Both the position numbers and the translations under genes were made by a program. From Janthinobacterium lividum PAMC 25724 (GTDB taxonomy: Bacteria; Pseudomonadota; Gammaproteobacteria; Burkholderiales; Burkholderiaceae_D), in the NCBI GenBank assembly GCA_000242815.2, contig AHHB01000017.1, positions 1 to 39,319 of the forward strand: DNA of 39,319 nt, written 5' to 3'. The stretch's first letter is position 1, and every line of letters begins with the position of its first letter. The notes under the pieces were generated by a model. It searched no databases. It was not told the origin of the DNA and worked only from the letters and a program-made list of their open reading frames with translations. This document shows, one piece after another, positions 1-7,616 of this stretch.

Positions 1-1
1 G

Positions 2-748
2 CCTGCCGCCACGGCGGCTGCGCCCGCGCCGACCAGCGCGCCACCGCCAGATGTCGAGCAGGTACGGCACTACAGGACGGATGTGCCTGCCTCGGCCCAG
101 TTCGACTTGCACGTGGACCGGCGCGATGCGGATGGTACCAAGTGGCAGGGCGTGGCCGCCATGGCGTGGGAAAACAGTGGCGATACTTACCACCTGACAC
201 TGGAAGTGGGCTTGAGCATGCTGATCACGCGCATTAACTTGCTGGTGCTGAGCAGCGAAGGTGTGGTCGATGCGAGCGGCATCGTGCCCGTCATGGCTAC
301 CGAGAAACGCAAGGGCCGCGCGCAAACGGCCACGCATTTCAAGCGCGACGCCAAGGTCATTACGTTTTCGGCCACGACGGCCACGGCGCCGTGGCAGGAG
401 GGCGCGCAAGACAAGGCCACGGTGCCGTTCCAGCTGGCCGCCATCGGCCGCGCCGACGTCAACCAGCTGGCCGGCAATATCGATATCCTTGTCGGCGAGG
501 AAAAGGAAGCGACCGTGTTCCGCTTCCAGCTGGTGGGTGAGGAAGAGCTCGATACCAAAATGGGCCGTCTGCTGACCTGGCATTTGCGCCGGCCACCGAA
601 GCCCGGCACCTATTCGTCGCAGCTCGATATCTGGCTGGCGCCGTCCATGCAATGGTATCCGGTACAAATACGCAATACTGAGGCGAGCGGGGCTTTGACC
701 ACGCAAACCGTGACCCATATTCGCGTCAATGACGCTACAGGAAAATAA
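2..748 (+). CDS. DUF3108 domain protein, 5' end outside window
   Basis: The reading frame is open from the left edge, so the gene begins upstream. A GTG at 83 is only an internal candidate and the residues before it are an Ala/Pro-rich linker. The rest is a beta-rich domain resembling DUF3108, a family of uncharacterised, probably periplasmic or envelope proteins. It contains an FKRD segment and ends with LDIWLAPSMQWYPVQI, both closely mirrored in the next gene. Its stop (746-748) directly abuts the next ATG (749), so the two are surely co-transcribed. The Ala/Pro linker suggests a longer protein with an N-terminal membrane anchor or signal upstream; this is inference. Function is unknown. 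Confidence 0.8.
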   Translation, partial: PAATAAAPAPTSAPPPDVEQVRHYRTDVPASAQFDLHVDRRDADGTKWQGVAAMAWENSGDTYHLTLEVGLSMLITRINLLVLSSEGVVDASGIVPVMATEKRKGRAQTATHFKRDAKVITFSATTATAPWQEGAQDKATVPFQLAAIGRADVNQLAGNIDILVGEEKEATVFRFQLVGEEELDTKMGRLLTWHLRRPPKPGTYSSQLDIWLAPSMQWYPVQIRNTEASGALTTQTVTHIRVNDATGK

Positions 749-1522
749 ATGACTGCTTTGATCACGTTGAAACGCGTTTTGCTCGCCAGCTTGCTGGCCG
801 CTAATTTCACTCCCCTCACTCCCGCGATGGCCGACGCGCCCGTGGAGCATCCCGTCATCAAGCGCCCGTACAAGCTGGCGCCATCGGCAGACCTCGTCTA
901 CTCGATCAAGGCCAGGCAGCGCGGTATCGGGCTGTCCGGCGAATCGGTCAGCAACTGGCGCGTGGGTGGCGGCAAGTATTCGCTGCTGGCTGAAACCAAG
1001 TCTGCCCTGTTCGGCAAGATATTGGAACAGCGCAGCGAGGGCGCGGTCGACGATTTCGGCCTGGCACCGGCGCAATTCGTGGAAAAGCGCTTCCGCAAGG
1101 ATGCCGTCACGACTACCTTCAAGCGCGACAGCAAAACCATCGTCTTTGGCGAAGGCGACGAGAGCTATGCGCTGAAAGGCGGCGAACAGGACCGCAACAG
1201 CGCCGTCTGGCAATTGGCCAGCGTGGCGCGTGCGGTGCCCGAAAAATTCATCCCCGGCTCGGAATGGGCGTTCTTCGTGGCCGGCGCGCATGATGCGGAA
1301 GCGTGGACTTTCAAGGTCATCAAGGAAGAGCTTGTTTCCACCGGCATGGGCGAGGTTGCTGCGATTCACCTGGTCAAGGCGCCGCCGCCGGACAAGAAGG
1401 GCCAGCAAGTGGACCTGTGGCTGGCACCGTCGCTGGAATGGTATCCGGTGAAGGTGACGTTTGCCGATGCGGACGGCGGCGATTATGTCGAGCAAACCTT
1501 GCAAAAGATCGTCAAGAAGTAG
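749..1522 (+). CDS. DUF3108 domain protein (secreted)
   Basis: This 257-residue protein has an N-terminal hydrophobic segment ending in PAMADA, which looks like a Sec signal peptide cleaved near residue 30. The mature part is a single DUF3108-like domain and is paralogous to the preceding protein: both share an FKRD motif, a WQLA/FQLA segment and a C-terminal LWLAPSLEWYPVKV-type block. The start ATG follows the upstream stop with no gap, indicating translational coupling. The family has no settled function; a periplasmic or outer-membrane-associated role is inferred from the signal peptide only. Confidence 0.85.
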   Translation: MTALITLKRVLLASLLAANFTPLTPAMADAPVEHPVIKRPYKLAPSADLVYSIKARQRGIGLSGESVSNWRVGGGKYSLLAETKSALFGKILEQRSEGAVDDFGLAPAQFVEKRFRKDAVTTTFKRDSKTIVFGEGDESYALKGGEQDRNSAVWQLASVARAVPEKFIPGSEWAFFVAGAHDAEAWTFKVIKEELVSTGMGEVAAIHLVKAPPPDKKGQQVDLWLAPSLEWYPVKVTFADADGGDYVEQTLQKIVKK

Positions 1523-1570
1523 GTTTCTACGCTTGCTTGTATTCGATTTTCTTACCCCAAAGCAAGTGCC

Positions 1571-1636
1571 GGGGTCAGTCCTGACGGATTGGAATGCCTT
1601 CCATTGGCAGGCATTCCCCCAGCCGGGTCTGACCCC
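1571..1636. repeat. Dispersed palindrome family B, copy 1 (nested arms)
   Basis: Outer arms GGGGTCAG (1571-1578) and CTGACCCC (1629-1636) enclose inner arms GGAATGCC (1591-1598) and GGCATTCC (1610-1617), so the segment can fold into a long two-step hairpin. The GGGTCTGACCCC right arm is shared with the copies at 6815 and 34235, but this copy has extra sequence inside. It lies between the DUF3108 gene and the mks operon and may also act as a transcription end; no T-tract follows. Confidence 0.7.
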
Positions 1637-1728
1637 GAATTTTCGCTGTTGCTTGTTTTGCTGATGCAACACTCGATTTGTCGACAGCGCCATCCCCCTC
1701 TTCCACAAGCCGAATTGCATGTCAGAAC

Positions 1729-1737
1729 TGATATACT
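1729..1737 (+). promoter_or_regulatory. Candidate extended -10 promoter of the mks operon
   Basis: The sequence TGATATACT has the TGn extension and a 5-of-6 match to TATAAT (TATACT, 1732-1737), 67 bp before the first mks start codon. No good -35 hexamer stands 16-18 bp upstream, which is tolerable for an extended -10 promoter. It is a motif match only. Confidence 0.4.
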
Positions 1738-1804
1738 GACGCCCCCGCCCCGCAGCGCTGCTTTCGCCCGCTGCGCCGCCCGCTTAACACTCATCCGGAA
1801 AAGA

Positions 1805-3187
1805 ATGATTGATATAATGGCAAGTGCAGCCGTGGCTACGGATGCAAATCAGACAGAGCAAGAGCATCACGATTCCTTGCAGGCGCATTTTCAGCCCAAT
1901 ATTTCTGCCGATGAAATCGAGCAAGTTTTTCACTTGAAGCGGGCGCAGCCTTTGCTGCAAGTGTTTACGGCCCTGTTCCATGGCGGTTTTGATGGCGTGC
2001 TGGTGCGTCTGCTGGTGTTGCGGGAGCTGGCGTCCGATGCGGCCACCTCCGCGTATACGCGCGCCGATATCAATACGAAACTTGCGTATCTGTTGCCGGA
2101 AAGTTTGGAAACGGTCTTGCTGCGCTTGCGCTCGAACCAGTTGCTGGCCTGGGATGCGCAGCAGGGCGTGTACCGCGTCACGCCGATGGCGCGCAATGTG
2201 CTGTCCGCCATCGACAGCTTGCTGGGCCTGGGCCAGACGGAAGACGAAGCGGAAATGGGTTTCTTGCTGTCGCAGGTGGCCGGTGCGCAAGCCGTCGGCG
2301 GCGTTTCCGTTGAGCAGCTCCAGCATTTGCTGGGTCGCCTGGTGGACTTGACGGAAGAGTTTTCCGACGCCATCGCCTCCGGTTCCGAATTCCGTTTGCG
2401 CACGGCTCAAGCGAAATGGAATATGGCCTGCGACTGGGTCGAGAAAGGCTCGGAAATTCTCGTCGCCATCACCTCCGATGAAAACGCGGACAGCGCCACG
2501 CACAGAGCGGCGCAAGCGATCGGCCGCGCGCAAAGTAAATTGCTGAACATGCAGGGCATGTTTTCGCGTGCGCTGAACCAGATCGAGCGCCAGCGCGTGC
2601 ACCTGGGGCAGTCAGGCTTGTCGACCACCGACATCAAGCGCTGGCTCTTGTTGCATGAGGACTTGGCCAGCCTGGCCGAGGGCGCCATCGACCAGCCTGT
2701 CGTGCCCCTGTTCGCCACGCCGGCCGAGATGATCGACGTGGCAGAAACGGAACTGCTGTCCGAGCGGGCGGCAGGCGTCACCAACACGGGCCTGCCTAGC
2801 GGCGAGGATGCGCCCACTACCATCAGCGACGGTCCCGCCATGCAGCTTGAACTCGATGACTTGCTCGAACGCCTGTCGAACTTTGCCAGCCTGGGCAATT
2901 TCCCCAGCATCGTCGAAGAGGGGCCGAAGAGCGTGCCGGTGCAGGACTCGCTGCTGCCGGCCAGCTTTGCCGTGGCGTCCTACCGTGCCTCGATGCTGCC
3001 GTTGCTCGGTGATGTATCCGAAGCGAGCTTGCAAGGCTCGACGGCCGAACTGGCACGTTTGCCGATTACCTTTACACCGACCGACGAGATGGTCCAATTG
3101 ACCGACCCCCACGTGGCGGCCATGTCGATCGCCTCGCTTTCACTGAATGTTTCACTTGATTTAGATGGCGCCACCTTTGATGAATGA
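1805..3187 (+). CDS. mksF: MksF/JetA-like kleisin subunit of SMC condensin
   Basis: This mostly helical, soluble protein of about 460 residues is the first gene of a three-gene operon with a small wHTH-like protein and an SMC-type ATPase, the MksF-MksE-MksB order. By family knowledge the kleisin bridges the ATPase heads of the condensin dimer. The assignment rests mainly on operon position and size, with no signature motif that I can point to. The frame is open far upstream, but ATG 1805 follows GGAAAAGA and begins MIDIMASAAV; ATG 1817 is an alternative. The 3' end overlaps the next gene through ATGAATGA. The C-terminal part is acidic and low in complexity. No second-site annotation such as DUF3375 could be verified by eye. 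Confidence 0.65.
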   Translation: MIDIMASAAVATDANQTEQEHHDSLQAHFQPNISADEIEQVFHLKRAQPLLQVFTALFHGGFDGVLVRLLVLRELASDAATSAYTRADINTKLAYLLPESLETVLLRLRSNQLLAWDAQQGVYRVTPMARNVLSAIDSLLGLGQTEDEAEMGFLLSQVAGAQAVGGVSVEQLQHLLGRLVDLTEEFSDAIASGSEFRLRTAQAKWNMACDWVEKGSEILVAITSDENADSATHRAAQAIGRAQSKLLNMQGMFSRALNQIERQRVHLGQSGLSTTDIKRWLLLHEDLASLAEGAIDQPVVPLFATPAEMIDVAETELLSERAAGVTNTGLPSGEDAPTTISDGPAMQLELDDLLERLSNFASLGNFPSIVEEGPKSVPVQDSLLPASFAVASYRASMLPLLGDVSEASLQGSTAELARLPITFTPTDEMVQLTDPHVAAMSIASLSLNVSLDLDGATFDE

Positions 3188-3923
3188 CGATTCCCAAATC
3201 CTGATTGCGCGCCTGCTCACGCATCAAACCTTGCGCCGCGACGACAAGCTCGTCAAGCGCGTGCTGTCCGACGAGCTGTTCCGCGCCGAGATCGATGCGC
3301 GCCTGCTGGCCTGCGGCTTGAAACTGCTCGACAACGTGTATGCCGACCATGTGACTTTGGCCCTGACGCGCACCATCGAACCGAAGATTTTCGGCGCGCG
3401 CGACGTGTGGCAAAACAATAATTTCGGCTTGGCACGCGATGGCGTGGCCTTGCTGGTAGTGCTGTGGGCGCAGATCATCTTGCCCAAGCGTGAACGCCAG
3501 GAAACGCACCAGCACGCCGACGATGATCAAAATGATATGTTCGGCATTGAAAAACCGCTGCCGCGCGCGGAAGACGCCTCGATCGGCATTTCTTACAAGG
3601 CACTGCTATCTGACTTCGGCGACAAGCTGGGCAAGAAGACGCGCATGGACATGAATTTGGGCACCTTGGCCAAGCTGGGCTTCATCGAGCGGCGCGGCGA
3701 CTTTATCCTGGAAGGCCCGCTGCTTGATCTGATGATGGATACCGACGTCTTGAAAGAGCGCATCATCAACGGCGCCCTGGCCGACGTGTTCAAGCGGGCG
3801 CCCGCGCGCCTGGTCGCCGTCGACCCCGATGCCGACCTGAGCGACGAGCTGTCCGCCGATAGCGGTGACCTGTCAGACGCCGGCGATGCCGGCGACGCAG
3901 CTTCGCCCGACCTCCCTCACTGA
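3180..3923 (+). CDS. mksE: MksE/JetB-like accessory subunit of SMC condensin
   Basis: This soluble protein of 247 residues (252 if ATG 3165 is used) lies between the kleisin-like and ATPase genes. ATG 3180 overlaps the upstream stop by eight bases (ATGAATGA), typical of translational coupling, and is preferred for that reason. MksE/JetB proteins are tandem winged-helix KITE-like partners of the kleisin. Here the segment around residues 90-110 (ALLVVLWAQIILPKRERQ) resembles the helix typical of that family, and a second domain carries a GKKTRMDMNLGTLAKLGFIE winged-helix-like stretch. The last 30 or so residues form an Asp/Ala-rich acidic tail. The stop is 8 bp before mksB. Confidence 0.7.
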   Translation: MNDDSQILIARLLTHQTLRRDDKLVKRVLSDELFRAEIDARLLACGLKLLDNVYADHVTLALTRTIEPKIFGARDVWQNNNFGLARDGVALLVVLWAQIILPKRERQETHQHADDDQNDMFGIEKPLPRAEDASIGISYKALLSDFGDKLGKKTRMDMNLGTLAKLGFIERRGDFILEGPLLDLMMDTDVLKERIINGALADVFKRAPARLVAVDPDADLSDELSADSGDLSDAGDAGDAASPDLPH

Positions 3924-3931
3924 AAGCGCCC

Positions 3932-6763
3932 ATGTTTCATATCAAATCACTTGAACTGGTGCACTGGGATTACTGGCAGCGCATCAAGAATATTCCGCTC
4001 GACGCGAAGATCATCACCATTGCGGGCCAGAACGGCTCGGGCAAGACCACCTTGCTCGATGCCTTGCGCACCCTGTTCGGCCTCGACTGTTCGATGGGGC
4101 GCACGTATAAGCACTATGCGCGCCACTCGGGCCAGCAAACGGCCTGGCTGCGCGCCGTGGTCGATAACAAGAATGTGGGCAAGCAGCTGTCGAATCGCCC
4201 GTTCCGCAGTTCCGGCTTCTTCAGCGACGATGAAGTGACCCTGTTTTGCCAGATCCAGAAGAATGGCGGCGACTGGAAGCGCCAGTATCTGATGCGTCCA
4301 GGCAATGTACAGATCGAAGACATCACGGACGCCAACGACTGGCTCGGCGTGGAAAATTACCGCAAGCGTCTGGCCAATGCGGGCCTGTCGCCCGCCATGT
4401 CGAAAGTGCTGGCGCTGGAGCAGGGCGAAACGGACAAATTATGCGAATACGCGCCGCGCCAGCTGCTCGACCTGGTATTTCAGGTGTTCGGCGACAAGGA
4501 AGTACTGGACGCCTACGATGAAGCCAAGCGCCACCAGCGCGATACGGAAGTGGAACTGAAACGCTTCGAGACGGAACTGGAAGCGTCCAAGACCAACCTC
4601 GAAGGCTTGCGCCTGCGCGTGGCCAATTACCACCAGTGGGAAGGCCTGCATAAAGAGCGCCGCAACCTGTTGGAAGAAGTGCTGCCCAGCCTGCAGTATC
4701 ACGAGGCGCGCGAAAAGGCGGCCACGGCCAGCCGGCAATTGCGCGATGCGCGCAAACCGATGGCGCAGGCGGACCAGCAACTGACGGATAAACGCAATGC
4801 GCTGGCGGCGCAAGCGAAGGCCTTGTCCGACGCGCAGATGAATGAGACTTTGCTGGAGCAGGAATCGATCGGCCTGCAGAGTCGCCTCGCACTGATCAAT
4901 GCAAAACTGAAACCGCTCGACAGCCTGCTGGAACAAAAAGACCGTTTGCACAAGCTGGCAGCGGACTCGGGCAGCGATATCGCCGCAGTGGCGGCGCAGC
5001 TGGAACAGAAGGAAGCGCAATTGCTGCAGCAGCGCCAGCAGCGCGACGCCTTGTCGGCGCGCATCGCGGGCGAGCAGGCAACCATCGCCGCGCTGCAAGG
5101 CAAGACGGCCATGCCGGAACCGGACAATGTGCGCGGCATGCGCCGCGCGCTGCGCGATGCGGGCATCGCCCACGCCATGCTGTCCGACATCGTCGAAGTG
5201 ACGGACAGCCGCTGGCAAGGCGCCGTCGAAGGCGTGCTGGGTGCTTACGCCTCGGTGGTCCTGCTGGACCAGGCCAAGGATGCGGCTGCCGCCTACCGTT
5301 TGGCGGAAAAAGAACGCTATCGCCACTTCATCGTGCCCGAGCTGGTTACGGCACCGGTGGCGAAAGACGAGAGCTTGCTGGCGGTGGTGAAATTTTCCGC
5401 GCCCGTACCAAGCTGGCTGATCGAGCAGCTGTCGCGCATTGCGCGTGTCGATTCCGTCGAAGCGGGCTTCAAGCTGGGCAGCCATGAAGAGTGGATCACG
5501 CCCGAGGCGTATCACCGTGAACGCCGCGGTGGTCGCTCGCTGTTCGTCGAAGCATCGCGCTACCGCTTCGGCCAGGCCGGCCGCAGCGGCCGCCTGGAAG
5601 CGCTGCTGCGCTCCCTGCCGGGCCTGGAAGGACAGGAAGATACGCTGACCCTGGCGATCTCGAAACTGGCGGCCGACGTGGGCGCCCTGAAAGCGCGCAT
5701 CGCCGGCGTCGACGCGGCCAAGGAACTCAGTGCGCGCCAGGACGAATTTGCCGAAGCGCTGCGCAATTCGAAGCCGCTCAAGGAAGAGCGTCTGGACGTG
5801 GGAGGCCGCCTTGGCGAGTTGCAAAATCTGACCAAGAACGCGACCGTGGCGCGCACGCGCGCCGATACCGTGTGGCAAAACGCACGCCTGGCCCTGTCCG
5901 AAGCGGAAGCCGGTGCGCGTCTGGGCTACAAGAAGCAAATCGAGCAGCGCGCCGAGCATGCGCGTGCCTTGCTGGCCTTGCGCCATGCGTGGCGCCACTT
6001 GCCGAAAAGCTGGCGCCGTCCTGCGCGCCGCGCGGCGCTCGTGGCCGAACACCAGAATGCGCACCAGGTCGACTTGCGCGTAGCCAGCCTGCAAAACAGC
6101 CTGGCGCGCGACGACTGGGAACTCGACGCCACCGTCATCGACCAGCACCAGCGCCTGTCGGAGCAGTTGCATGGCCGCCAGTCGGAAACGGACGAGCGCC
6201 GCTACCAGAACAATCGCGCCATCGAAGCGACGGGCAATGCGCGTGGCGCCTATATGGAACGCTTGCGCTACACCATCAAGACTTACAGCAAGAACATCAA
6301 GGAACTCGGTGAACTGGCCGGCATCGAAGTGCATGCCGACCCTGTGCGCCTGGAAAATGACGATGTGCAGCTGTCGCAGGCGGGCTTGCACGTGCGTTTC
6401 AAGTTCGATGGCAAGGGCATCATCGGCATGAATGATGGCGAAGCGTCGGGTGGCCAGCAGGTGATGAAGTCGCTGGTGCTGCTGATCGGCTTGCTGAAAT
6501 CGGAAGACGGTTCCGGCGGCTTCGTCTTTATCGATGAACCGTTTGCCCACCTCGACATCCGCAACATCCAGCTGGTGGGCGAGTTCCTGAAGAACACGCA
6601 AGCGCAATACCTGATGACGACGCCGTTGACGCACAACACGGATGTCTACGATCCGTCGGAGCTCACTTTGATCACCAGCAAGAAGAAAAAGGATATGCAA
6701 TGGGCGCAACCGATTTTCGTGCTGCAGCGCAGAGTCGAGCCCTTACCAAGTAAGGCTGCGTGA
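3932..6763 (+). CDS. mksB: MksB/JetC-like SMC-family ATPase
   Basis: This 943-residue protein has the SMC/Rad50 layout: Walker A GQNGSGKT at residues 32-39, an ascending coiled coil (about 180-370), a globular hinge-like domain (about 395-555), a descending coil, then signature SGGQQ (839-843), Walker B FVFIDEP (864-870) and D-loop HLD (873-875). It should be the ATP-driven motor of an MksBEF condensin, which extrudes DNA loops for chromosome organisation; in Wadjet systems the same motor recognises plasmids for cleavage by JetD/MksG. It is shorter than MukB (about 1,480 residues). No JetD/MksG gene follows. Residues 684-703 form a Trp/Arg/Pro-rich stretch that breaks the coil and may reflect sequence errors. 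Confidence 0.85.
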   Translation: MFHIKSLELVHWDYWQRIKNIPLDAKIITIAGQNGSGKTTLLDALRTLFGLDCSMGRTYKHYARHSGQQTAWLRAVVDNKNVGKQLSNRPFRSSGFFSDDEVTLFCQIQKNGGDWKRQYLMRPGNVQIEDITDANDWLGVENYRKRLANAGLSPAMSKVLALEQGETDKLCEYAPRQLLDLVFQVFGDKEVLDAYDEAKRHQRDTEVELKRFETELEASKTNLEGLRLRVANYHQWEGLHKERRNLLEEVLPSLQYHEAREKAATASRQLRDARKPMAQADQQLTDKRNALAAQAKALSDAQMNETLLEQESIGLQSRLALINAKLKPLDSLLEQKDRLHKLAADSGSDIAAVAAQLEQKEAQLLQQRQQRDALSARIAGEQATIAALQGKTAMPEPDNVRGMRRALRDAGIAHAMLSDIVEVTDSRWQGAVEGVLGAYASVVLLDQAKDAAAAYRLAEKERYRHFIVPELVTAPVAKDESLLAVVKFSAPVPSWLIEQLSRIARVDSVEAGFKLGSHEEWITPEAYHRERRGGRSLFVEASRYRFGQAGRSGRLEALLRSLPGLEGQEDTLTLAISKLAADVGALKARIAGVDAAKELSARQDEFAEALRNSKPLKEERLDVGGRLGELQNLTKNATVARTRADTVWQNARLALSEAEAGARLGYKKQIEQRAEHARALLALRHAWRHLPKSWRRPARRAALVAEHQNAHQVDLRVASLQNSLARDDWELDATVIDQHQRLSEQLHGRQSETDERRYQNNRAIEATGNARGAYMERLRYTIKTYSKNIKELGELAGIEVHADPVRLENDDVQLSQAGLHVRFKFDGKGIIGMNDGEASGGQQVMKSLVLLIGLLKSEDGSGGFVFIDEPFAHLDIRNIQLVGEFLKNTQAQYLMTTPLTHNTDVYDPSELTLITSKKKKDMQWAQPIFVLQRRVEPLPSKAA

Positions 6764-6770
6764 TACGCTG

Positions 6771-6807
6771 CGTCAGCATGCTGGCCGCGAGCATGCTGGC
6801 GCTGACG
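6771..6807 (+). terminator. Inverted repeat just after mksB, possible terminator
   Basis: CGTCAGC (6771-6777) and GCTGACG (6801-6807) are perfect arms around an interior that can itself pair (ATGCT with AGCAT). It begins 7 bp after the mksB stop. No T-run follows, so intrinsic termination is uncertain; an RNA-stabilising 3' hairpin is equally possible. Confidence 0.35.
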
Positions 6808-6814
6808 TGTAGCG

Positions 6815-6841
6815 GGGGTCGGACCCGCCGGGTCCGACCCC
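6815..6841. repeat. Dispersed palindrome family B, copy 2
   Basis: Perfect 12-bp arms GGGGTCGGACCC and GGGTCCGACCCC flank a 3-base loop. The sequence following the right arm (CAGTCCTTGTTCTTGGGC) resembles what follows the copy at 34235 (CAGTATTCGTACTTGGGT), so the repeated unit extends beyond the hairpin. It sits between the convergent mksB and DUF1453 genes. Confidence 0.8.
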
Positions 6842-6911
6842 AGTCCTTGTTCTTGGGCTAAAAATAGCATCACTAACACTAACTTAGCGGCATTAGTATC
6901 TGACCCCAGCC

Positions 6912-7430
6912 TTACTCGGCGGCCTGCAGCGGTTTGTTGCTCTGGCGCCAGCGCAGCAGGCCCCATGCATACACGGCGTAGTAGCCGATGACGAGGCCGT
7001 AGGCGGCCATGGTCAGCGCGCTTTGGCCGAATGGCGGTGGCGGCACCGGCACGTCCAGGCGCGTGTTCAGGTAGATTTCCATGCCACGGTAAAGTAAGCG
7101 GGCGATGAACAGCATCGTGATGGCCAGCCCCAGATAGCGGTGCTGGGTAAAGAAAAAATCCTTGCCCACTTGCTCGAAGCGGGTCAGCTTCAAGCCCAGC
7201 ATGCCCAGCCAGCCACCGGCCAGCGCGCCTGCGCCCAGGCTCGACAGGGGTAAGACGTCGAATTTCGTCGTCGTGGCCAGGAACAGCAGCAGCGCGGGAA
7301 AGGCGATCGCCACGCTCCAGTGCTTCCACGGTTGCGATTTTTGGCGCGCAACCAGTTTCTTCAGGCGCGAATAAATGCGCCAGACCAGCAGCGGGACCAG
7401 GAGCAGCAGGGCGAGGGTGGTGGTTTCCAT
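6912..7430 (-). CDS. DUF1453 (CcdC-like) integral membrane protein
   Basis: The 172-residue protein has four to five hydrophobic segments: residues 5-18, about 42-52, about 65-82, about 98-112 and about 138-160. The pattern and the motif QHRYLGLAITMLFIARLLYRG resemble the DUF1453/CcdC-like family of inner-membrane proteins. CcdC is named from a Bacillus cytochrome-c maturation locus, but the role of the family is not settled, and no cytochrome genes are nearby. The gene converges on the mks operon and diverges from the S9 peptidase gene. The start ATG (7428-7430) gives a natural N-terminal membrane segment. Confidence 0.75.
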   Translation of the reverse strand: METTTLALLLLVPLLVWRIYSRLKKLVARQKSQPWKHWSVAIAFPALLLFLATTTKFDVLPLSSLGAGALAGGWLGMLGLKLTRFEQVGKDFFFTQHRYLGLAITMLFIARLLYRGMEIYLNTRLDVPVPPPPFGQSALTMAAYGLVIGYYAVYAWGLLRWRQSNKPLQAAE

Positions 7431-7515
7431 GTCGGCATTCGGGTACGGGTAAAACAGCGATTGTAAGCGAGATGGGGACAGGCGGTGACGTTACTCAAAC
7501 GGTAAAGGTTGCTTA

Positions 7516-7544
7516 TTGACATTTGCATGGCATGAACGCACTAT
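7516..7544 (+). promoter_or_regulatory. Candidate sigma-70 promoter of the S9 peptidase gene
   Basis: A consensus -35 TTGACA (7516-7521) is followed after 17 bp by CACTAT (7539-7544), a weak -10. It lies about 70 bp before the chosen start codon and just upstream of a nine-C tract in the leader. Confidence 0.45.
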
Positions 7545-7553
7545 GCCCTGTCA

Positions 7554-7562
7554 CCCCCCCCC
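7554..7562 (+). repeat. Nine-C homopolymer in the leader of the S9 peptidase gene
   Basis: An uninterrupted run of nine C residues lies between the candidate promoter and the start codon at 7617, directly before an in-frame ATG at 7563. Such tracts can slip during replication. Here it lies in the untranslated leader, so any effect would be on mRNA level or translation rather than on frame. Confidence 0.8.
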
Positions 7563-7616
7563 ATGAGCGGTGCGGTGCGCTCGCCTGTTGTTACCACTCT
7601 CATCCATCGGAGCTCC

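Noticed and set aside
4439..6709. 756-codon minus-strand ORF opposite mksB.
   Set aside because: This is an antisense shadow; the mksB frame has all ATPase motifs in place.
6764..7430. A possible JetD/MksG nuclease gene after mksB.
   Set aside because: The only gene here is a small membrane protein on the opposite strand; no toprim-like sequence is seen.
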